Positions 1 through 5,887 of a stretch of 8,144 nucleotides of DNA are shown one piece after another. Position 1 is the stretch's first letter. The number at the start of each line of letters is the position of its first letter. The notes beneath the pieces were generated by a model. The model searched no databases. It was given only the letters and a program-made list of their open reading frames with translations, and was not told the origin of the DNA. The DNA lies in NCBI GenBank assembly GCA_013361595.1, contig JABFXT010000640.1, positions 1 through 8,144 on the forward strand. Reading direction: 5' to 3'. This DNA comes from Nocardia sp. GTDB lineage: Bacteria; Actinomycetota; Actinomycetes; Mycobacteriales; Mycobacteriaceae. The position numbers were made by a program, and so were the translations under genes.

Positions 1-411
1 ACCGCCGCGATGGTCGATACCAGCAAGGTCGACAACCCCGGGTCGGACCTCGGCGGTATGGCCTATGTGCATTCCAAGCGGGCATTGTCCTACTACGTCT
101 TCGATATCGCCCGGCACCTGTCGCCCCGCGGTATCCGCGCCAATGTGGTGCATCCGACCAACTGCAATACCGATATGTTGCAGAGCGAACCCATGTACCG
201 GTCGTTCCGGCCCGACCTGGAGAACCCGACCCGCGCCGACGCGGAACCGGCCTTCTACGTCCAGCAGGCCATGAAGACCCCGTGGATCGAGCCGGTCGAT
301 ATCTCCAACGCCATCCTGTTCCTGGTCTCCGACGAGGCCCGGTTCGTCACCGGTATGCAGCTGCGCGTCGATGCCGGCGGCTACCTGAAGTGGTACGACC
401 ACAAACTCTGA
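1..411 (+). CDS. Mycofactocin-coupled SDR family oxidoreductase, 3' part only
   Basis: This is the C-terminal 136 residues of a short-chain dehydrogenase/reductase; the reading frame is open from base 1, so the Rossmann N-terminal half (about 140 residues) lies outside the window. The catalytic Tyr-x3-Lys is Y22-V-H-S-K26, followed by the usual IRANVVHPTNCNTDM strand (residues 46-59). The segment from MYRSFRPDLENPTRADAEPAF to ISNAILFLVSDEARFVTG and VDAGGYLK is the pattern I know from mycofactocin-coupled SDRs (carveol-dehydrogenase type). These enzymes oxidise secondary alcohols with a tightly held NAD that is recycled through the redox peptide cofactor mycofactocin. Just downstream is a P450, so the SDR could oxidise the alcohol that the P450 makes; that is inference. 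An internal ATG at 10 is not the true start because it would remove the nucleotide-binding fold. Confidence 0.9.
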   Translation, partial: TAAMVDTSKVDNPGSDLGGMAYVHSKRALSYYVFDIARHLSPRGIRANVVHPTNCNTDMLQSEPMYRSFRPDLENPTRADAEPAFYVQQAMKTPWIEPVDISNAILFLVSDEARFVTGMQLRVDAGGYLKWYDHKL

Positions 412-434
412 CCCCACCCGGCCACGCCGAGGCA

Positions 435-473
435 GGCGGCGCGCGAACGAAGGCGATCGGCACGCGCGCCGCC
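435..473 (+). terminator. Strong hairpin after the SDR gene (terminator or attenuator candidate)
   Basis: A perfect 11-bp inverted repeat pairs 435-445 (GGCGGCGCGCG) with 463-473 (CGCGCGCCGCC) across a 17-nt loop, beginning 23 nt after the SDR stop codon. No T-tract follows, which is common for actinobacterial terminators. It could also be a leader structure of the P450 mRNA, since the P450 starts 101 nt downstream on the same strand. Confidence 0.45.
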
Positions 474-484
474 GCACCGGTGGC

Positions 485-501
485 GAGTCGGTATCCGACT
501 C
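485..501 (+). repeat. Short perfect inverted repeat in the SDR-P450 gap
   Basis: GAGTCGG (485-491) and CCGACTC (495-501) form a perfect 7-bp dyad around TAT. It lies 73 nt before the P450 start. It may be an operator for a dimeric regulator or a second small hairpin behind the 435-473 structure. The rest of the 412-574 gap holds only the P450 ribosome binding site; I saw no convincing -10/-35 pair. Confidence 0.35.
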
Positions 502-574
502 CCGGAGCGGCGCAGAGTTCCGGGCCCCGGCGAAGGTTCGCCGCACCCAGTGACCAGCAGAGGGACAACAGACC

Positions 575-1939
575 GTGACTTCTACGGATAACGACCAGCG
601 CAAACAGAACCGCTACCACTTCGATCGGCACACCCCCGAATACCGGGAGAGCTTCGCCGAGATCACCCACGAGATGCATGCGAAATGCCCGGTGGCGTGG
701 TCGGATACCTACAACGGGCACTGGGTCGCCGCCGGGGGTAACGCGGTCTTCGAGCTCGCTCGCTGCCCCGAGGTGTCGGTCGATCACGATGTACACAACG
801 AACGGCGCGGTTACCAGGGCATCTCGATTCCGAAAGCGCAGCGCGCCGCGATGGTTCGCGGCGGCATGCTGGAGATGGACGAGCCCGAACACCGCACCTA
901 TCGCTCGGTTCTCAATCCGTATCTGTCACCCGCCGCCGTGAAACGGTGGCAGCCGTTCATCGACGAGATCGTCCGGGCGAGCCTGGACGAGAAGATCGAA
1001 ACGGGCCGGATCGATTTCGTGGACGATCTGGCCAATATCGTCCCCGCGGTACTGACCCTGGCCATGCTGGGGATCCCGTTGAAGAAATGGTCGGTCTACA
1101 GCGATCCGGTGCACGCCTCGGTGTACACCCCGGAGAACTCCCCCGACGCCCCCCGGGTCGCCGAAATGCACCGGACCATGGGTATCGATATCCTCACCAG
1201 TCTCCACGAGGCCAAGACGAACCCGCGTCCCGGCCTGATCAAAGCCCTCACCGAACTGCGTATCGACGGTGAACCGGCCCCCGATATGGAACTGCTCGGG
1301 ATGATCGGCCTGCTGATCGGCGGCGGTTTCGACACCACCACCGCGCTCACCGCGCACTCCCTGGAATGGCTGTCGGACAACCCCGATCAGCGCGCGGAGC
1401 TCAGCCGCGACCGCGACGATCTGCTCGATCCCGCCACCGAGGAGTTCCTGCGCTACTTCACCCCCGCCCCGGGTGACGGCCGCACCATCGCCGACGACTG
1501 CACCTACCAGAACACCGAGTTCAAAGAGGGCGAGCGGCTGTGGCTGTCCTGGGCGATGGCCAACCGCGACCAGAGCATCTTCCCCGATGCCGACGAGATC
1601 GTCCTGGACCGCAAGGGCAACCGGCACTTCAGCTTCGGGCTGGGCGTGCACCGGTGCATCGGCTCGAATGTGGCGCGCACGGTGTTCAAATCCATGCTGC
1701 TCGCGGTCCTGGACCGGATGCCGGACTACACATGCGATCCGGCGGGCACCGTGCACTACGACACGATCGGCGTCATCCAGGGGATGCGTAACCTGCCGGC
1801 CACCTTCACCCCCGGTAAACGACTGGGGCCCAGCCTCGACGAGACCCTGGATCATCTGCAGCGGATCTGCGACGAACAGGGTCTGGCCGCGCCGGTGACC
1901 GAGCGGCCCGATGCCGCAGTGATCGACTTCGAGTACTGA
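575..1939 (+). CDS. Cytochrome P450 (soluble bacterial class)
   Basis: This 454-residue haem monooxygenase would insert one oxygen atom from O2 into an unknown organic substrate in the cytoplasm, using electrons from a ferredoxin. Visible landmarks are the C-helix H106-x3-R110 (EPEHRTYR), the I-helix oxygen-activation motif G250-G-F-D253-T-T-T256, the K-helix E290-x2-R293, and the haem loop F354-G-L-G-V-H-R-C361-I-G363 with Cys361 as thiolate ligand. There is no membrane anchor. About 37 residues extend past the usual end near NLPATFTPGKRLG, a C-terminal tail of unknown role. The start is GTG at 575, preceded by AGAGGGA (559-565) at 9 nt. The ferredoxin at 7825-8079 and the NuoF-like protein before it are the likely electron donors (inference). 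I cannot assign a CYP family number or substrate. Confidence 0.96.
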   Translation: MTSTDNDQRKQNRYHFDRHTPEYRESFAEITHEMHAKCPVAWSDTYNGHWVAAGGNAVFELARCPEVSVDHDVHNERRGYQGISIPKAQRAAMVRGGMLEMDEPEHRTYRSVLNPYLSPAAVKRWQPFIDEIVRASLDEKIETGRIDFVDDLANIVPAVLTLAMLGIPLKKWSVYSDPVHASVYTPENSPDAPRVAEMHRTMGIDILTSLHEAKTNPRPGLIKALTELRIDGEPAPDMELLGMIGLLIGGGFDTTTALTAHSLEWLSDNPDQRAELSRDRDDLLDPATEEFLRYFTPAPGDGRTIADDCTYQNTEFKEGERLWLSWAMANRDQSIFPDADEIVLDRKGNRHFSFGLGVHRCIGSNVARTVFKSMLLAVLDRMPDYTCDPAGTVHYDTIGVIQGMRNLPATFTPGKRLGPSLDETLDHLQRICDEQGLAAPVTERPDAAVIDFEY

Positions 1940-1947
1940 CCGAGAAC

Positions 1948-1978
1948 GGCCGGCCGAGACCGCGGGGTTCGGCCGGCC
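1948..1978 (+). terminator. Terminator-like hairpin after the P450 gene
   Basis: GGCCGGCCGA (1948-1957) pairs perfectly with TCGGCCGGCC (1969-1978) across an 11-nt loop, starting 8 nt after the P450 stop. A pyrimidine-rich stretch (CTTCCCTCTCC) follows instead of a pure T-run. It could terminate or only attenuate transcription, because the next gene starts 25 nt later with its own ribosome binding site. It may thus set the P450:amidohydrolase ratio. Confidence 0.55.
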
Positions 1979-2003
1979 CTTCCCTCTCCGACGAGGAACC
2001 GCG

Positions 2004-3095
2004 ATGAAGGATCTGCCCGACGGCACCCGCACTCCGGTGATCGATACCAGCGTGCACATCTTCTTCCGCTCCAACGACGATATGCGCTCGTACCTGAACG
2101 AACCGTTCAAGAGCCGCGGTATCCCGGACGCGGAGATGGACTGGTACGGCGCCCCCGGCGGCGAATATGTCAAGGGCGCCCGCGGGCCGCACAAGGGGTA
2201 TCCGGGTTCGGATCCGGAATACGTGGGACAGCAGCTGTTCACCGAACGCGGGGTGGATGTGGCGGTGCTGCATCCGATGACGCGCGGGATCCTGCCGGAC
2301 CGGCATCTGACCACCGCGGTACTGTCCGCGCACAACGACATGCTGGTGTCGCGCTGGCTCGACGCCGGGACCTATCACGATCGCTTCCGCGGCACCCTGC
2401 GGGTCAATCCCGAGGATGTCAGCGGTGCGCTGCGCGAGATCGACCGGCTCGGCGACCATCCGCGGATCGTGCAGCTCGGAATCCCGCTGCAATCGCGCGA
2501 ACTGTACGGCAAACCGCAGTTCTGGCCGCTGTGGGAGGCCGCGGCGGCGGCGAATCTACCGGTCGCCGCGCATATCGAGACCGGGGAGAGCATCGGCCTG
2601 CCGCCCACCCCCTCCGGGCATCCACGGACCTATGAGCAGTACTACGGGTTCATGGGGCTGAACTACATCTACCACCTGATGAACATGATCGCGGAGGGCG
2701 TGTTCGAACGGTACCCGGGCCTGAAATTCGTCTGGGCCGACGGTGGCGCCGATCTGCTGACCCCGTTCACATGGCGGATGGACACCTTCGGCCGGCCCCA
2801 TCTCGAACAGACCCCGTGGGCCCCCCGGATGCCCAGCGACTACCTGCCCGGACATGTGTATTTCGTGCACGCCACGATCGACGGGCCCGGCGACGCCCCC
2901 TTCGCCGCCGAATGGCTGGATTTCACCGGCAAGGACGACATGCTCATGTTCGGGTCCAGCTACCCGCACTGGCACAGCGGCGATACCGGCACCCTGCCCG
3001 CCGCGCTCACCGCCCAGCAGCGCGAAAAACTTTACTGGCGCAATGCCGCAAGCCTGTACAGCATCGATATCGACGCGGTCACCGCGGTCGGCTGA
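2004..3095 (+). CDS. Amidohydrolase-2 family protein A (ACMSD-like TIM barrel), altered metal site
   Basis: This 363-residue protein belongs to the amidohydrolase 2 / ACMSD-like group, which hydrolyses C-C or C-N bonds or decarboxylates acids at a metal in a TIM barrel. Family marks are the strand-1 motif VIDTSVH (residues 12-18), the strand-5 VAAH190 segment, GVFERYPGLKFVWADGG (232-248), PFTWRMD (254-260) and FGSSYPHWHSGD (316-327). Two ligand positions look changed: the first His of HxH is Ser16 (H18 is kept), and the Asp normally found in the strand-8 SDYPH motif is Ser319. Either the chemistry differs or the protein is a non-catalytic partner of protein B, which keeps that Asp. The start ATG has GAGGAA (1993-1998) 5 nt upstream. 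The stop TGA shares its A with the first micro-ORF of the leader. Substrate unknown. Confidence 0.88.
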   Translation: MKDLPDGTRTPVIDTSVHIFFRSNDDMRSYLNEPFKSRGIPDAEMDWYGAPGGEYVKGARGPHKGYPGSDPEYVGQQLFTERGVDVAVLHPMTRGILPDRHLTTAVLSAHNDMLVSRWLDAGTYHDRFRGTLRVNPEDVSGALREIDRLGDHPRIVQLGIPLQSRELYGKPQFWPLWEAAAAANLPVAAHIETGESIGLPPTPSGHPRTYEQYYGFMGLNYIYHLMNMIAEGVFERYPGLKFVWADGGADLLTPFTWRMDTFGRPHLEQTPWAPRMPSDYLPGHVYFVHATIDGPGDAPFAAEWLDFTGKDDMLMFGSSYPHWHSGDTGTLPAALTAQQREKLYWRNAASLYSIDIDAVTAVG

Positions 3096-3151
3096 TGCGG
3101 CAGCTTGTGCGGGCGGCCGATTCCGCGACAGCGCTACCCGAGGAGGCGTGA
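3095..3151 (+). CDS. Micro-ORF A in the inter-amidohydrolase leader (18 aa)
   Basis: The ATG at 3095 shares one base with the stop of amidohydrolase A (TGATG), and its own TGA at 3149-3151 shares one base with the next ATG at 3151 (again TGATG). The predicted peptide begins MRQLVRAADS and ends LPEEA. It has no good ribosome binding site, so translation would rely on re-initiation after amidohydrolase A. Its start (MRxLxR) and end (P-x-E/K-EA-stop) resemble micro-ORF C downstream, suggesting a decayed copy of the same unit. Whether a peptide is made is unknown; the ORF may only carry ribosomes across the gap. Confidence 0.3.
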   Translation: MRQLVRAADSATALPEEA

Positions 3152-3284
3152 TGATGCGATACCTCCGCCTTCGCTACGGCCTCCGCGGACCGTATGCAGC
3201 CCTGAGAAGGAGGCGTTACGATGCGATACCTCCGCCTTCGCTACGGCCTCCGCCGATCAGATGCAGCCCCTACGAAGGAGGCGT
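3141..3284 (+). repeat. Tandem 67/68-nt repeat with embedded ribosome binding sites (MIRU-like)
   Basis: Unit 1 is 3141-3207 (67 nt), unit 2 is 3208-3275 (68 nt), and a 9-nt third start (3276-3284) supplies the ribosome binding site of amidohydrolase B. Each unit opens with AGGAGGCGT. Units 1 and 2 share an identical 34-nt block (3153-3186 and 3220-3253) beginning GATGCGATACC, then diverge for a few bases and share ATGCAGCCC near the end. Each full unit has an ATG 7 nt after AGGAGG that opens the same 11 codons (MRYLRLRYGLR). The position inside an operon and the stop/start overlaps with both flanking genes are the hallmarks described for mycobacterial interspersed repetitive units. The kinship with MIRUs is an analogy in layout, not in sequence. 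Confidence 0.85.
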
Positions 3285-3291
3285 GAGATGA
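3151..3291 (+). CDS. Micro-ORF B: Arg-rich leader peptide candidate, coupled to amidohydrolase B (46 aa)
   Basis: Two consecutive ATGs (3151 and 3154) follow AGGAGG (3141-3146) at 4 and 7 nt; the second spacing is the better one. The peptide is very basic, starting MMRYLRLRYGLRGPYAALRRRRYD, and then runs through repeat unit 2 in another frame, giving a Pro-rich stretch (IPPPSLRPPP). Its TGA at 3289-3291 overlaps the ATG of amidohydrolase B (ATGA at 3288-3291), the classical layout for translational coupling. It has no known domain. It may be a coupling or leader ORF rather than a functional protein. Confidence 0.35.
   Translation: MMRYLRLRYGLRGPYAALRRRRYDAIPPPSLRPPPIRCSPYEGGVR
3221..3286 (+). 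CDS. Micro-ORF C in repeat unit 2 (21 aa)
   Basis: This ORF has its own AGGAGG (3208-3213), 7 nt before ATG at 3221. It encodes MRYLRLRYGLR followed by RSDAAPTKEA and stops at 3284-3286, one base before the ATG of amidohydrolase B. It is in a different frame from micro-ORF B, because unit 1 is 67 nt long, so B and C compete for the same RNA. The first 11 codons are identical to those in unit 1 by virtue of the repeat. I do not recognise the peptide. Confidence 0.25.
   Translation: MRYLRLRYGLRRSDAAPTKEA
3275..3281 (+). promoter_or_regulatory. Ribosome binding site that decides the amidohydrolase B start
   Basis: AAGGAGG lies 6 nt before ATG 3288 and belongs to the third, partial repeat unit. 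GCCTCC at 3246-3251 is complementary to GGAGGC at 3277-3282, so the preceding repeat could mask this site in a hairpin with a 25-nt loop. Confidence 0.75.
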
Positions 3292-4433
3292 CGACAGCAC
3301 AGGTACGGGCGCGAGTACCGTCGACGGAACTGGTTCCGGTACGCGTCGTGGATTCCGATGTTCATCCGGTCCCCCGCCGGGGTGACCTGGTGGAACACAT
3401 CCCGGAGCCCTGGCGCACCTCGTTCTTTCTCAGTCATCGCGTCGGCGACACCATCATCTACGACGCGCCGGACTATGCCCACTCCAAGGCGATGCGGGTG
3501 GACACCTTCCCCGCGAACGGTGAATTCCCCGGTAGCGACCCGGATATGGCCTTCCAGCAGCTCATCATGGCGGCCGGTTCGGATATCGTCATCCTGGAAC
3601 CGACCGTGAAGGCGACCCGGCTGCCCGAGGCGACCGCCGCCATGGCCACCGCGGTGAACCGGTGGCTGGACGCGCAATGGCTGGACGCGCACAACAACTG
3701 GCATCAGCGCTGGCGCGGTTCGATCTGCGTGGCCATCGACGATCCGCAGACCGCCGTCGCCGAGATCGAACACTGGGCCGGGCACGAGTACATGGCGCAG
3801 ATCCTCATCAAGGCCGAACCCCGGCCGTCGTGGGGCGATACCCGCTACGACCCGATCTGGGCCGCCGCGGTGAAACACGATCTACCGGTGAGCTGCCATC
3901 TCAGCCGGGGCGCCTACGAGACCATGCCCATGCCGCCGGTCGGCTTCCCCAGCTACAACCACGATTTCATGGTCACCTATTCGCTGCTGGCGGCGAATCA
4001 GGTGATGAGCCTGATCTTCGACGGGGTCTTCGACCGGTTCCCGGCCCTGCGCATCGTCTTCGTGGAGCACGCGTTCACCTGGATCCTGCCGCTCATGTGG
4101 CGGATGGACGCGATCTACGCGGCGCGCGGTTCGTTCATGTCGATCACCCGGAAGCCGTCGGAGTACGTGAAGGAGCACATCAAGTTCACCACCCAGCCGC
4201 TGGACTACCCGGAGGACAAGACCGAGCTCACCCGGGCGTTCGAATGGATGGAGGCGGACAAGATCCTGCTGTACTCCTCGGACTACCCGCACTGGACCTT
4301 CGACGATCCGCGCTGGCTGGTGAAACATCTGCCGCCGGCTGCCCGGGAGAAGGTCATGTTCGGCAACGGTATCGAGACCTACCATCTGCCGGAGACCGTA
4401 CCGGCACTGCCCGGACAGCTGCGGGTCCACTGA
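3288..4433 (+). CDS. Amidohydrolase-2 family protein B (ACMSD-like TIM barrel)
   Basis: This 381-residue protein is a second member of the amidohydrolase 2 family and a distant paralogue of protein A. It shows VVDSDVH26P at strand 1, the GSDPDMAFQQL segment (82-92) that also occurs in A as GSDPEYVGQQL, VSCH204LSRG at strand 5, GVFDRFPALRIVFVEHAFTWILPLMWRMD (246-274) at strand 6, and SSD332YPHW at strand 8. Asp332, the usual metal or catalytic acid, is present here but is Ser in protein A. The first His of HxH is Asp24, as in several family members. An in-frame ATG far upstream (3105) would add a low-complexity Arg/Pro-rich stretch read from the repeats; ATG 3288 with AAGGAGG is clearly better. 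The stop overlaps the Rieske gene start (TGATG), so the two are co-translated. Likely reaction: hydrolysis or decarboxylation of a pathway acid; substrate unknown. Confidence 0.92.
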   Translation: MTTAQVRARVPSTELVPVRVVDSDVHPVPRRGDLVEHIPEPWRTSFFLSHRVGDTIIYDAPDYAHSKAMRVDTFPANGEFPGSDPDMAFQQLIMAAGSDIVILEPTVKATRLPEATAAMATAVNRWLDAQWLDAHNNWHQRWRGSICVAIDDPQTAVAEIEHWAGHEYMAQILIKAEPRPSWGDTRYDPIWAAAVKHDLPVSCHLSRGAYETMPMPPVGFPSYNHDFMVTYSLLAANQVMSLIFDGVFDRFPALRIVFVEHAFTWILPLMWRMDAIYAARGSFMSITRKPSEYVKEHIKFTTQPLDYPEDKTELTRAFEWMEADKILLYSSDYPHWTFDDPRWLVKHLPPAAREKVMFGNGIETYHLPETVPALPGQLRVH

Positions 4434-4915
4434 TGGCAGACGGAACCGAGGCTTCCGACGCGAATCCCGCTCCGACAGTGGAGAGCACCACTGGAGGTGC
4501 GGGTGCGCACGCGGTCGGCGGTGGGCCGGTGGGCGGCGAACCGGTCCGGCTCGCGCAGGGCCGGGAACATGTGGTGGCCACGGTGGACGAGATACCGCCG
4601 GGTTCGTCGAAAGTGGTACCGATCGGCCGGCACGGGGTCGGGGTCTACAACGTGAACGGCACCTTCTACGCCATCGCCAACTACTGCCCGCACGAGGGCG
4701 GACCGCTGTGCGCGGGCCGGGCCCGGGGTCGCACGGTGGTCGACGAATCGGTACCCGGGGATTCGGTGATGGTGCGGGACAACGAGTTCATCTACTGCCC
4801 GTGGCATCAGTGGGGGTTCGAACTGGCCACCGGCACCACCGCGGTGAAACCCGAATGGAGTATCCGCACCTATCCGGTACGGGTGGTCGGCGACGAAGTC
4901 CTGGTCACCGCCTGA
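4433..4915 (+). CDS. Small Rieske [2Fe-2S] protein
   Basis: This 160-residue protein has a Rieske cluster site made by C85-P-H87 and C122-P-W-H125. The first 36 residues or so are a disordered-looking Gly/Ala/Pro/Glu-rich tail, and the fold proper begins near VRLAQGREHVVATVDEIPPGSSKVVPIG. The gap between the two ligand pairs (34 residues) is longer than in typical Rieske ferredoxins (about 16-18), owing to an insert around RARGRTVVDESVPGDSVMVRDNE. No iron-binding oxygenase domain follows, so it is an electron carrier or accessory subunit rather than a ring-hydroxylating alpha subunit. ATG 4433 shares a base with the amidohydrolase B stop and has no separate ribosome binding site, which points to coupled translation. 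Its partner may be an enzyme in this cluster or one encoded elsewhere. Confidence 0.92.
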   Translation: MADGTEASDANPAPTVESTTGGAGAHAVGGGPVGGEPVRLAQGREHVVATVDEIPPGSSKVVPIGRHGVGVYNVNGTFYAIANYCPHEGGPLCAGRARGRTVVDESVPGDSVMVRDNEFIYCPWHQWGFELATGTTAVKPEWSIRTYPVRVVGDEVLVTA

Positions 4916-4964
4916 TCCGGGACAGCCGGAAACTACGAAGCCCGGTCGCGCCGAGACACCGGCC

Positions 4965-4995
4965 GACCGCGGGAGTGCCCACGCGGTCCACTCCC
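4965..4995 (+). repeat. Two interleaved inverted repeats upstream of the alpha/beta-hydrolase
   Basis: GACCGCG (4965-4971) is complementary to CGCGGTC (4982-4988), and GGGAGTG (4971-4977) is complementary to CACTCCC (4989-4995). The arms alternate left-left-right-right, so the two hairpins exclude each other or combine as an H-type pseudoknot. The structure ends 10 nt before the AGGAG of the next gene. It may act as an attenuator or translation switch, or be chance in GC-rich DNA. Confidence 0.4.
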
Positions 4996-5005
4996 CGAAC
5001 CATCC

Positions 5006-5010
5006 AGGAG
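5006..5010 (+). promoter_or_regulatory. Ribosome binding site of the alpha/beta-hydrolase gene
   Basis: AGGAG sits 7 nt before ATG 5018 and rules out the in-frame GTG at 5012, which would leave only a 1-nt spacer. Confidence 0.7.
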
Positions 5011-5017
5011 TGTGCGC

Positions 5018-5887
5018 ATGCCCGCGGTAACCGTGAACGGCGGCAGGGTCGTCTACGAGATAGTCGGCGAGACCGGGGATCTCATCGTGCTCACCCCCGG
5101 TGGCCGCTACAGCAAGGATATTCCCGGGCTGCGGCCACTGGCCGAGGCACTGGTCGCCGGCGGGTACCGGGTACTGCTGTGGGATCGGCCCAACTGCGGT
5201 GCCTCCGATGTGCAGTTCTTCGGGCAGACCGAATCGCATATGCGCGCCGAGACGCTGTCCGGGTTGCTGACCGAACTCGGTACCGGCCCGGTGATCCTGG
5301 CCGGCGGATCCGGTGGGGCCCGGGATTCGATGCTCACCACCATGTTGTTCCCGGAGCTGGTCACCGATCTGGTGCTCTGGAACATCGTGGGCGGGGTGTA
5401 CGGAACCTTCAATCTCGGCGCCTACTACGTGCTGCCCAGCCTGCAGACCGTTCGCGGTCTGGGAAGCGAGGGCCTGCTGCGGATGAAGGAGTGGCGGGAG
5501 CGGATCGCGGAGAACCCGGACAACGAGCAGCGGCTGCGGCAGCTGGATTCGGCGGAATTCGTGAAACTGTCGCTGCGCTGGCTCAACGCCTACGTCACGA
5601 AACCGGGGCAGACCATACCGGGCGTCGACGACGAGATGTTCGCACGTATCCGGGTGCCCACCCTGATCATCCGAGGCGGCGCCCAGGATATGGACCATCC
5701 CAAACGGACCTCGCTCGAGGTGAGCTGCCTGATCGAGGGTTCGACCCTGATCGACCCGCCGTGGCCGGAGGACGCTTGGGAACGCGCGATGGAGGACCGC
5801 GCCCAGGGCCGGGTGCAGCAGTACAACATGTTCGACACCTGGGTGCTCGCCGCGCCGGAGATCCTGAAGTTCCTGGGTGAGCGATGA
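5018..5887 (+). CDS. Alpha/beta-hydrolase fold protein, atypical catalytic His region
   Basis: This 289-residue cytoplasmic protein has the alpha/beta-hydrolase core. There is an oxyanion-type loop LTPGGRYSKD (25-34), then WDRPNCGASD (55-64), the nucleophile elbow G96-G-S98-G-G100 with Ser98 as nucleophile, and an acid candidate D224 in RGGAQDMDHP (219-228). The usual catalytic His about 25 residues after the acid is not visible: the region reads LIDPPWPEDAWERAM, and the only histidines are H74 and H227. It may be a C-C or ester hydrolase of the pathway, or a fold member with other chemistry. ATG 5018 is chosen because AGGAG (5006-5010) is 7 nt upstream; the GTG at 5012 would be only 1 nt from it. 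The gene lies 102 nt behind the Rieske gene on the same strand. Confidence 0.9.
   Translation: MPAVTVNGGRVVYEIVGETGDLIVLTPGGRYSKDIPGLRPLAEALVAGGYRVLLWDRPNCGASDVQFFGQTESHMRAETLSGLLTELGTGPVILAGGSGGARDSMLTTMLFPELVTDLVLWNIVGGVYGTFNLGAYYVLPSLQTVRGLGSEGLLRMKEWRERIAENPDNEQRLRQLDSAEFVKLSLRWLNAYVTKPGQTIPGVDDEMFARIRVPTLIIRGGAQDMDHPKRTSLEVSCLIEGSTLIDPPWPEDAWERAMEDRAQGRVQQYNMFDTWVLAAPEILKFLGER

Noticed and set aside
520..530. CCGGG-C-CCCGG palindrome in the SDR-P450 gap
   Set aside because: With a one-base centre it cannot form an RNA hairpin, and palindromes of this kind are expected by chance in such GC-rich DNA.
926..2341. 471-codon open frame on the - strand
   Set aside because: It lies antisense to the P450 and amidohydrolase A, is rich in Arg/Gly/Val/His without motifs, and arises from GC-rich codon use on the + strand.
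3141..3284. CRISPR array
   Set aside because: There are only two units, with no unique spacer between short repeats and no cas genes; the units are near-identical over most of their length and hold ribosome binding sites.
3105..3287. Upstream extension of amidohydrolase B by 61 residues
   Set aside because: The added part is read out of the tandem repeats, is Arg/Pro-rich and has no ribosome binding site at its ATG, whereas ATG 3288 has AAGGAGG at 6 nt.
3662..4915. Long + strand frame that would fuse an N-terminal part to the Rieske protein
   Set aside because: The upstream part overlaps amidohydrolase B in another frame and is low-complexity; the Rieske fold starts after ATG 4433, which overlaps the preceding stop as expected for coupling.
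5012..5017. GTG start for the alpha/beta-hydrolase
   Set aside because: It would sit 1 nt after the AGGAG; ATG 5018 has normal 7-nt spacing.
4379..5698. 439-codon open frame on the - strand
   Set aside because: It is antisense to the clear Rieske and alpha/beta-hydrolase genes and shows no recognisable domain.
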